A stretch of 64,000 nt of DNA, from assembly GCF_002278075.1 (NCBI RefSeq), contig NZ_CP022990.1:1426001-1490000 (forward strand). Reading direction: 5' to 3'. The stretch comes from Paraburkholderia aromaticivorans (GTDB taxonomy: Bacteria; Pseudomonadota; Gammaproteobacteria; Burkholderiales; Burkholderiaceae). Shown here in pieces: positions 17,500 through 24,248 of the stretch (position 1 is the stretch's first letter; each line of letters opens with the position of its first letter). The position numbers and the translations under genes are program-made. The notes beneath the pieces are model-generated. The model was not told the DNA's origin and made no database searches. It saw nothing but the letters and a program-made list of their open reading frames with translations.

Positions 17500-18090
17500 T
17501 CAACGCAATCCGTCCTTGCCCACGATCGCCTCTTTCGCGAGGCCGCCGACGCGCGCATGCACACGCTGCCCCGTGCTCATCGCGAGGATATAGACCAGTT
17601 CGTCCGCGGCGGGCGCGCCGGGCACACGCACTTCGATCGCGTCGAAATGGCTGCGCACGTAGCTCGCGTTGACGTGCGTGAGCGGCACGTCGAGCGCGGT
17701 GGACGGCGCGCCGACCTTCTTGGTGGACGGCACGATGGCGTTGGTCGGCACGCCGTTCTTCTCCAGCAACTCGCGCATCGCATAGCCGCCCGGCACATGC
17801 CACAGCGCGCCATGCTCCAGTTCGCCGCGCGAGCCGACAATCGCGCCCTTGCCGTAACTCTCGATCGACGCATGCGGCACCGCCATCGCCGCCAGCAACC
17901 GTTGCGCCATATCGAAGCCGATCGGTTTGAGCGCTTCCATCGCGTGCTCGATGTTTGCTTCGTAGCGGCCGGCGAACGGATTCGTCATCACCGCGGCAAT
18001 CGCGCCGCGCCTGAGTGGCTGCGCGGGCGCGGGGCCGAACTCGTGGAAGATATCTTCGACGTGCGTCAGCACGCGGCGTATTTCGAACAC
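17500..18090 (-). CDS. DUF1185 (AA_synth) family protein, copy 2, GTG start
   Basis: A 196-residue paralogue of the next gene. Shared motifs are NPFAGRYEANIEH, SYGKGAIVGSRGELEHGA, VPSTKKVGAPSTALDVPL, SHFDAIEVRVPGAP and the terminal GKDGLR. I chose the GTG at 18090 (VFEIRRVLTHVEDIF) because GGAGG lies just before it; no ATG fits, and the frame upstream is a shadow of the UPF0280 gene. The start overlaps the end of the UPF0280 gene by 25 bases, so the two are likely coupled. The tandem copies have diverged and may form a heteromer. Confidence 0.83.
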   Translation of the reverse strand: MFEIRRVLTHVEDIFHEFGPAPAQPLRRGAIAAVMTNPFAGRYEANIEHAMEALKPIGFDMAQRLLAAMAVPHASIESYGKGAIVGSRGELEHGALWHVPGGYAMRELLEKNGVPTNAIVPSTKKVGAPSTALDVPLTHVNASYVRSHFDAIEVRVPGAPAADELVYILAMSTGQRVHARVGGLAKEAIVGKDGLR

Positions 18091-19004
18091 GGAGCCTCCG
18101 TTCTTATCTGCGCGCGCTGCGTGAGCAACCCGCCTGTGTGAAGAATGCCGGCAACGCGCACCCGCCCTTGCAGGAATAACGCGGCGCCCTCGATCAAACC
18201 CTGGTCGAGCAGGCGCTGGGCGGCCTCGACACCGCGCGCCAGCGCGAAATCGATCAGCGGCTGCGGTAAGGACGGCACGTCCACGGTGACGAGCTTGTCG
18301 CCGAGGTCGGTATCGTCTTTCAACGACGAAGCCGGACGCCGCAAAATACCCGCGTGCTCCGCGTCGACAGCGTTGGCGATCATGGTCGCCGCGGCATCCG
18401 CGGTGGCGGCGTCGCGCGCGAGCACGGTGACGCTGTCGGCGATGCCGAGACTGAAGCTGCGCCCACGCCAACCGCTCGTCGCTATGCCGCGAACCGGCTG
18501 GCCGGCTTCGAGCGTCAGGTTGGCGTCGAGCGTTTGATCGTGCGCCGGCCGTACGGGCGAGAACGAAGCCAGATCGGCGAATACGCCGACCCGGTATTGC
18601 TGCCCTTCAGTCAGGTAAAGCGCAATGTCGCCGCCGTTGTTGATGAAGGCGCGCGAGATGCCCTCGCGCGCGAACGTCGTCATCAGTTCATCGGCGACGC
18701 CGCCCGCCACCGCGGCCATCGGCGTGATGTAGCGCGCTCGGTGAGGATGACAGGCCGACCACATGCGGCGGGCAACCGGGCCTTGCAACTGCGTGTCGTT
18801 CAATGCGGCTTCGGCGGGAATGGGTTGCCGAAGCCGCTGCAACTCGCCGACCAGTTCCGGCAACACGCCGACAAAACGCGCCCAGCACGCCTCATACGCG
18901 GCCTGCACCGCCGGGGGCGTGCCGTCCGCGCTGAGGATCAGATCGATCGGCCCGTGCTGCCAATGCCAGCGGGTCGCATCGAGTCGGGTGCGGGTGGGAT
19001 TCAT
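18066..19004 (-). CDS. UPF0280 family protein, ApbE-like fold
   Basis: A 312-residue protein of the UPF0280 family, which I place in the ApbE (FAD:protein FMN transferase) superfamily. ApbE-like signatures are YITPMAAVAGGVADELM, FINNGGDIALYL, GIATSGWRGRSF and the stretch ADSVTVLARDAATADAAATM. It has no signal peptide, unlike periplasmic ApbE, so it should act in the cytoplasm. It sits between the 6-hydroxynicotinate reductase gene and the DUF1185 pair and overlaps the latter by 25 bases. A role in attaching flavin to an operon enzyme is a hypothesis; a separate catabolic role is equally open. Confidence 0.8.
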   Translation of the reverse strand: MNPTRTRLDATRWHWQHGPIDLILSADGTPPAVQAAYEACWARFVGVLPELVGELQRLRQPIPAEAALNDTQLQGPVARRMWSACHPHRARYITPMAAVAGGVADELMTTFAREGISRAFINNGGDIALYLTEGQQYRVGVFADLASFSPVRPAHDQTLDANLTLEAGQPVRGIATSGWRGRSFSLGIADSVTVLARDAATADAAATMIANAVDAEHAGILRRPASSLKDDTDLGDKLVTVDVPSLPQPLIDFALARGVEAAQRLLDQGLIEGAALFLQGRVRVAGILHTGGLLTQRAQIRTEAPCSKYAAC

Positions 19005-19062
19005 CGGGTCCGTTGCATGCGTTGCGTTCGTGGCGTACGTTGGATTGGCGCGCTCGGCACCG

Positions 19063-20670
19063 TCAACCGAGCATCGGCGGCATGGCGGGCGGCCATGGGT
19101 TGTCGGGATTGCGGGCCAGGGTGCGGCGCGCGAGCGGCGCGCCTTCGGTATGTTCCGGCCCGTTGGCGAGGACGCTCTCCAGCGAACGTACCGCGTCGAG
19201 ATGACCGCCGAGATCGCGATACGCGTCGTACTTCATGGTGAATTCGATCGGCGCGACAATCGCCGGCGTCGGCACCGTGCCGAACGAACGGTCGGGCATG
19301 CGCGAGACATCGACCATCACCGTGATGCCGCCGCCCGGCCACACGTAAGCCGGCGCGCCGCCGCAGGTTACGTTGACCAGCTTCTGCTTGATGGCGCGCG
19401 TGAGCAGCACCGGGTTCTCCGTGGCGCCCGCTCGCAGACTGCCGCCCGCTCCGCCTAGAAACAGCACGGTGGCAAGCGACGGCTCGCAGTTCTCACTGAT
19501 CCGATCGACCGTGCGGCGCACCGCCTCCGGCATCGCAGCGATACGCGGGACGAGATCCCGATCGAGTTCATACCACCTTGCGTGCTCGCCGGTGGTCGAC
19601 ACGATCAGCAAGCGCATGCCCGGTCTGGCGACGGCAGGATCGAAGCCTTCGACAATCGCGAGCGGATCCTGAATGTCTGTCCCGCCCCAACCGGTGCCCG
19701 GATTGGCCACCTGAAAATAGCGGCCCGGCGTCGATTTGCGCCCGCGAATCTTCAAGCCTGAGCGCGTCATGCCGAGGCAGCGCCCGGCCTGATGTTCGGT
19801 GAGCACGCCGGTGATGTGGTCGTCGACGACTACCACTTCGTCGGCAAGACCGAACCATTGCTTCGCGAAGATGCCGATGGTCGCCGACCCGCAGCCCACG
19901 CGCATGCGCTGCTCCTCGACACCGTCGACGATCGGCGCGGCGCCCGCGCGAATCACGAGACTCGCGCCGCCGTCGATGCTCAGCTCCACCGCCTCCTTGT
20001 TGCCGAGCGCGAGCATCATGTCGCACGTCACGCGCCCTTCTTTCTTGCTGCCGCCAGTCAGATGATGCACGCCGCCGAGGCTCAGCATCTGCGAGCCGTA
20101 TTCGGCCGTCGTCACATGGCCGACGATCTCGCCCTGGCAGCGCACGTTCGACTGCTCCGGCCCGAGGAAACGGTCGGTATCGATCTTCACCTTGAAACTG
20201 CAATAGCTGAAAATGCCTTCGGTAACGACCGTGATCATGTCGACGTCGTCGAGCTTCGACGCGACGATAAACGGCGCGGGCTTGTAGTCGGGATAGGTGG
20301 ACGATGCGCCGACGCCGGTCACGAACAACGCCTGGCCGGCCGTGGCGTCGTGCGCTTCAGGCGGTGCGCCAAATGCAATCGCGGGAGTTGCGCTGCCCGC
20401 CCCCGCCTCGGCTGTTGACGGCGCGCGCGACAGGAACACCACCGGATCGACGCGAATCAGCCGCCCATCCGAATTGGCATAACGATCGCATGCGCCGGTG
20501 CGCCCTTCGGAGATCTGACACAGCACTGGGCAGGCATTGCATTCGATCTTGTTCGACGCCATCCGCTCGCCGCGCGGCGGCGCCTTTTCGAGCACAGTCG
20601 GGCCCGGCGTCGAGGCGGTTTCGCCGTCGACGCCGTCCGCACCGAAATCGACCTTCGTATGTTCTGTCAT
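19063..20670 (-). CDS. 6-hydroxynicotinate reductase homologue, Fe-S protein
   Basis: A 535-residue protein matching the family annotated as 6-hydroxynicotinate reductase. An N-terminal cysteine cluster, ECNACPVLCQISEGRTGACD (C44, C47, C51, C61), should hold a [4Fe-4S] centre. Later parts are rich in short glycine motifs (GSATIGIFAKQWFG, GTGWGGTDIQDPLA, TCGGAPAYVWPGGG). In anaerobes and in Azorhizobium the reaction reduces 6-hydroxynicotinate to 1,4,5,6-tetrahydro-6-oxonicotinate; in Eubacterium barkeri the donor is ferredoxin. No ferredoxin gene is in this operon. The ATG at 20670 has GGGAG upstream and is preferred over 20685. It is the first gene of the operon, facing the divergent TetR gene. 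Confidence 0.82.
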   Translation of the reverse strand: MTEHTKVDFGADGVDGETASTPGPTVLEKAPPRGERMASNKIECNACPVLCQISEGRTGACDRYANSDGRLIRVDPVVFLSRAPSTAEAGAGSATPAIAFGAPPEAHDATAGQALFVTGVGASSTYPDYKPAPFIVASKLDDVDMITVVTEGIFSYCSFKVKIDTDRFLGPEQSNVRCQGEIVGHVTTAEYGSQMLSLGGVHHLTGGSKKEGRVTCDMMLALGNKEAVELSIDGGASLVIRAGAAPIVDGVEEQRMRVGCGSATIGIFAKQWFGLADEVVVVDDHITGVLTEHQAGRCLGMTRSGLKIRGRKSTPGRYFQVANPGTGWGGTDIQDPLAIVEGFDPAVARPGMRLLIVSTTGEHARWYELDRDLVPRIAAMPEAVRRTVDRISENCEPSLATVLFLGGAGGSLRAGATENPVLLTRAIKQKLVNVTCGGAPAYVWPGGGITVMVDVSRMPDRSFGTVPTPAIVAPIEFTMKYDAYRDLGGHLDAVRSLESVLANGPEHTEGAPLARRTLARNPDNPWPPAMPPMLG

Positions 20671-21045
20671 GGCGGGGCTCCCCATACGACAACATTACAA
20701 TCGGTCCCGCTCCGGCTGACGAATCGTCCTTTTTTAAAGGTACTTTCGCGTGATCCGCAACTTTCCATGTAGCGATCACTCACCGTTTGTGTAGTATCCG
20801 CTACACCAAATTCGTTAGAAATCTACTCGATCAATTTAGTCTGCGCAACGAGTTTACCGGCATGCGCCCGATTGGTGCAGCGCGGCATGGCCGCGTGCAT
20901 CACGCTTCAATCTACGCCGAAGTGAATGATCGCGCAGCGCATGCCGCAACGGTTCGCGCGGGCTGTATGATAAAGGCGCGCCCGTGCCTGGCCGGCCGCG
21001 GCGCATGCTGTTCAACCTGACGCAAACAAGAGACCCCAGACCGCC
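20671..21045. promoter_or_regulatory. Divergent control region between the reductase operon and the TetR gene
   Basis: A 375-base gap with AT-rich stretches (about 20725-20740 and 20805-20845) that stand out from the GC-rich genes on both sides. It must carry promoters for both directions. The best operator candidate is the palindrome at 20789-20806, listed separately. I see no small gene or RNA here. Confidence 0.6.
20789..20806. promoter_or_regulatory. Candidate TetR operator, GTGTAG-N6-CTACAC
   Basis: A perfect 6-bp inverted repeat with a 6-base spacer (TATCCG); near-symmetry extends outward (TTTGTGTAG against CTACACCAAA). It lies 119 bases upstream of the reductase start codon and 240 bases upstream of the tetR start codon. 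Its size and symmetry suit a TetR dimer. A related half, GTAGCGATCAC, is at about 20770. Confidence 0.5.
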
Positions 21046-21753
21046 ATGAGTCCCACCGCCGCCCGCAAACCGGGCGCTCCCGGCATTCGCGCGAAACAGG
21101 CGCAGGACACGCGCGCCAAGATTCTGAAAGCGGCCATCAAGGTATTTGCCAAGCAGGGCTATGCGAGCGGCCGCGTGGAAAGCATTTCGAAGGCGGCACG
21201 CTCGCACGATCGCATGATCTATTACTACTTCGGCAGCAAGGAACAGTTGTTCGTCGAAGTACTGGAAACGATCTATACGCAATTCAACGAGGCGGAAAGC
21301 AAGCTCGATCTCGACCTGGCCAACCCCGTGCGTGGGCTCGAACAGATGGTCGAATTCGTCTGGCAGTACTACCTCGATCATCCCGAGTTCGTCACGCTGC
21401 TCTCCAGCGAGAATCTGCATCAGGGTAAGCACGCGAAGAAATCCTTGAAGCTCAAGGAGATTTCAGGCTACGCGATTTCGGTAGTGCAAAAGTTATTGGA
21501 TGCGGGGCAGGCGCAGCAGGTTTTTCGTGCGGATGTCAAAGCGCGCGACGTGTATTTGATGATCGCGTCGCTTGGGTATTTTTATAACGCCAACCAGTAC
21601 ACGTTGGGCGCGTTTCTTGGCGAGCCGGTCATGGACAAGGCGGCGCTCGAGCATTGGCGCGAGGTGATCAAGGATACGGTGTTGCGCGCGGTGAGAGCGA
21701 GCTTGCCGGTGGACGAGGTGGCCAGAACGGCGAGGCAGAATGGCGAAGCGTAG
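21046..21753 (+). CDS. TetR family transcriptional regulator
   Basis: A 235-residue regulator. After a basic leader (MSPTAARKPGAPGIRAKQ), residues 20-70 form the TetR HTH (TRAKILKAAIKVFAKQGYAS, then SISKAARSHDRMIYYYFGSK). The C-terminal ligand domain is helical. It is divergently placed to the reductase-led operon, so it is the likely local repressor, responding to a pathway substrate or intermediate. The ribosome binding site is weak (AAGAGACC). The gene converges with wecB, 93 bases apart. Confidence 0.9.
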   Translation: MSPTAARKPGAPGIRAKQAQDTRAKILKAAIKVFAKQGYASGRVESISKAARSHDRMIYYYFGSKEQLFVEVLETIYTQFNEAESKLDLDLANPVRGLEQMVEFVWQYYLDHPEFVTLLSSENLHQGKHAKKSLKLKEISGYAISVVQKLLDAGQAQQVFRADVKARDVYLMIASLGYFYNANQYTLGAFLGEPVMDKAALEHWREVIKDTVLRAVRASLPVDEVARTARQNGEA

Positions 21754-21846
21754 CGCCAGCCGTGCTCGCTGAAATCCAGCCGACGAGAGTGGCTGACGCT
21801 CACGTCGGCATGTATGGCGAAACAGCGCTTTACCGGCAAGAACGCG

Positions 21847-22950
21847 CTACACCTGAAAATGATCCCGCAAAACGCTGACAATCCGTCCGGACGCAAGGCC
21901 GTCGCCATAAGGTGACACGCCTCGCGCCATACGCCGGTATTCGGCGGGGTCGTCGAGCAGCCGCTGTGCGTTCAGGACAATATCGGCATATTCGGTCCCC
22001 ACGAGCTTGACGACCTCCTGCGCGACCGCTTCCGGCCGCTCCGTCTCGCGCCGCAGAACGAGCACGGGTTTGCCGAGCGCGGGCGCCTCTTCCTGTACTC
22101 CGCCGGAGTCGGTCAGAATCAGATAGGCACGCTTCATCGCGGCCACGAACGGCAAGTAATCGAGCGGCTCGCAAAGCGTGATTCGGGGATGGTTGTCCAG
22201 ATGCGCATAGGCCGCTTCACGCACGTTCGGGTTCGGATGAACGGGATAGAGAATACGGACGTCGTGGTTGTTATCCGCGATCGTTTTGATTGCTCGCAGA
22301 ATGTTTTGAAAAGCTTCGCCAAAATTCTCGCGACGGTGCGACGTCACCAGAATCAATCGGCCGCCCCCTTTGAAAGGCAGCGCTGCGTCGCACCGCCCGG
22401 CCACCTCCAGCAAGGCGTCGATAACCGTGTTCCCGGTGACGAACACACTCGCCGCATCGATACCTTCCGTGAGCAGATTGCGTTTCGCTGTCTCAGTCGG
22501 TGCGAAATGCCAGCGCGCAAGCCGACTTGCAACCACACGATTCATTTCTTCGGGAAACGGATTGGAAAGATCGCCTGTTCTGAGACCGGCTTCGACATGG
22601 CCGACCGGCACGCGCCGGTAAAAGGACGCAAGCGCCGCCGTCAGTACGGTGGTCGTGTCGCCCTGCGCGAGCAGCACGTCGGGCTGTTCGGCGGCGAGCA
22701 CCTCATCGAGCCGAACCATGAGCCGCGAAGTCAACATCGGCAACGACTGATTGGGCTGCATGATGTCGAGGTCGATATCGGCTTGAATCTCGAACAGGCG
22801 CATGACCTGATCGAGCATGCCGCGATGCTGCGCGGTCGCCAGAACGCGGCAGTCGGCCCACGCTTCGCGTTGCAACTGCTTGACGAGCGGCGCCATTTTC
22901 ACGGCCTCAGGACGGGTTCCGATAGTAACGATGATCTTACGTTTCTTCAC
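21847..22950 (-). CDS. wecB: UDP-N-acetylglucosamine 2-epimerase (non-hydrolysing)
   Basis: A 367-residue enzyme interconverting UDP-GlcNAc and UDP-ManNAc, the entry to ManNAc-type sugars in surface polysaccharides. It has the N-terminal IVTIGTRPEAVKMAPLV, AQGDTTTVLTA, GHVEAGLRTGD, PFPEEMNR, TSHRRENFG and TDSGGVQEEAPALGKPVLVL, all typical of WecB, at the normal length. It is the last gene of the O-antigen operon, 43 bases after the methyltransferase gene. Its presence suggests that the O-antigen contains ManNAc or a derivative; I see no ManNAc dehydrogenase gene here. Confidence 0.93.
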   Translation of the reverse strand: MKKRKIIVTIGTRPEAVKMAPLVKQLQREAWADCRVLATAQHRGMLDQVMRLFEIQADIDLDIMQPNQSLPMLTSRLMVRLDEVLAAEQPDVLLAQGDTTTVLTAALASFYRRVPVGHVEAGLRTGDLSNPFPEEMNRVVASRLARWHFAPTETAKRNLLTEGIDAASVFVTGNTVIDALLEVAGRCDAALPFKGGGRLILVTSHRRENFGEAFQNILRAIKTIADNNHDVRILYPVHPNPNVREAAYAHLDNHPRITLCEPLDYLPFVAAMKRAYLILTDSGGVQEEAPALGKPVLVLRRETERPEAVAQEVVKLVGTEYADIVLNAQRLLDDPAEYRRMARGVSPYGDGLASGRIVSVLRDHFQV

Positions 22951-22993
22951 AGAGTCTTCCGGTATTGAACTTGAAAGGTGATGCCTGAACAGG

Positions 22994-24160
22994 TCATGAT
23001 CGACCAGCCAGGCGGCGCACTGCGCATCTGAACCGCCATGTCTTTGAGCGAAGCATCATGTCCCTTTGATTGGCGGCGCCGGCCGCAAGCGCTCGCGCCT
23101 CGGTCAGGAGCCTCGCACAATCCTCGCTTTCGATACGCAACCGTTCAATGCGGGCATGAAGCGGGCTGATCGCCGCGGACAGGGCGCCACATTCCTCCTT
23201 CAGTACGACGATGGTCTGCTCGCGTTCGGCGTTGGCCTGTCTCAGTTCGACGATCGTCCGGTCCTGCTCCGCACTGGTCTGAACGAGCTTGGCGACTGCC
23301 TCTTGCGACTGGACGAGCCTGTCTTGCTCTGCGTCGCGTTCTGCGCGCACCTCCTGGAGAGTCTGCAGAGCCGACTCGAGCTGCGCGGTCGTCGCAGCTT
23401 GCTCGCTACGAATCCGGGCAAGCTGCGACGCACCTTGCGCTCTGTCGGCGGCGTTCTGTTGGACGATGACCTGGCTACGTTCCTGTGCGAACGCTTCGTA
23501 GGTATCGTCTCCGACAAAGAAATTGCGCAGATCCGGCCGGGTTTCACCGAGTGACGAAAGCCTCGCATAAACAAGCAGGATCTGCTTACCGTTCCAATAG
23601 TCGATATTCACCTTCGCGGCGTTCACGACGCGGCAGGCTACGGCGGCGAAGCCCGGCACCGGGCACACGGGAATGTTGTCGAGGTCGAACGTGAAAAAAT
23701 GCTCGGGGATCCGGTCATATTCCTGAAATGGCAGAAGCAGAACCAGAAAGCGCCTTGTATGCGCCGCGAGACGCGCCACGACGTCAAACGGGCGATCGAA
23801 GTGCTCCAGCGTATTCGACGAAAAAATGACGTCGTAGTCGTCGAGTTGGTCGAGCGTCTGCGCCTTGAAGCGTCTGTTGGGAAAAGACGCCTGAGCCTTG
23901 CCGATGGCAACTTCCGATATATCGACTCCGGTAATGGAGTTCACACCGAGCCATTTGCTCAGTTCGTCGACACCCTGTCCTTCCGCACAACCCCAGTCAC
24001 AGATGTTGCATTGCTCCCGCAACACCAGGTCTTTGAGCCAATCCGGCATCAGCCTGGCCGCAATCATCGCGAAAAATCGCGTTTGCCCATGTCCACCGGC
24101 GGACACCCAGTCGGTCGTAAAACGGTGGTCCCAGTACTGCTTTGAGTTAATGTCTGTCAT
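22994..24160 (-). CDS. SAM-dependent methyltransferase with C-terminal coiled coil
   Basis: A 388-residue protein. Residues 10-200 are a class I methyltransferase (CDWGCAEGQGVDELSKWLG for SAM binding, TGVDISEVAIGKA, FSSNTLEHFDRP). Residues 220-360 form a long Gln/Glu/Arg-rich coiled coil (QLESALQTLQEVRAERDAEQ and onward). The protein ends MMLRSKTWRFRCAVRRLAGR, a motif also seen after the coiled coil of the glycosyltransferase encoded upstream. It probably methylates an O-antigen sugar or the chain end. The start is uncertain: 24160 (MTDINSKQYWDHRF) fits the domain, but 24184 is possible, and neither has a good ribosome binding site. Confidence 0.82.
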   Translation of the reverse strand: MTDINSKQYWDHRFTTDWVSAGGHGQTRFFAMIAARLMPDWLKDLVLREQCNICDWGCAEGQGVDELSKWLGVNSITGVDISEVAIGKAQASFPNRRFKAQTLDQLDDYDVIFSSNTLEHFDRPFDVVARLAAHTRRFLVLLLPFQEYDRIPEHFFTFDLDNIPVCPVPGFAAVACRVVNAAKVNIDYWNGKQILLVYARLSSLGETRPDLRNFFVGDDTYEAFAQERSQVIVQQNAADRAQGASQLARIRSEQAATTAQLESALQTLQEVRAERDAEQDRLVQSQEAVAKLVQTSAEQDRTIVELRQANAEREQTIVVLKEECGALSAAISPLHARIERLRIESEDCARLLTEARALAAGAANQRDMMLRSKTWRFRCAVRRLAGRS

Positions 24161-24248
24161 CAGGCGGCTTGTCGGTCTGTCCATACCATCGAATTCAATG
24201 CGCGAACGCTGCGCTGCTCGCCAGCGTTGCCGATACGATCAAAGACCG

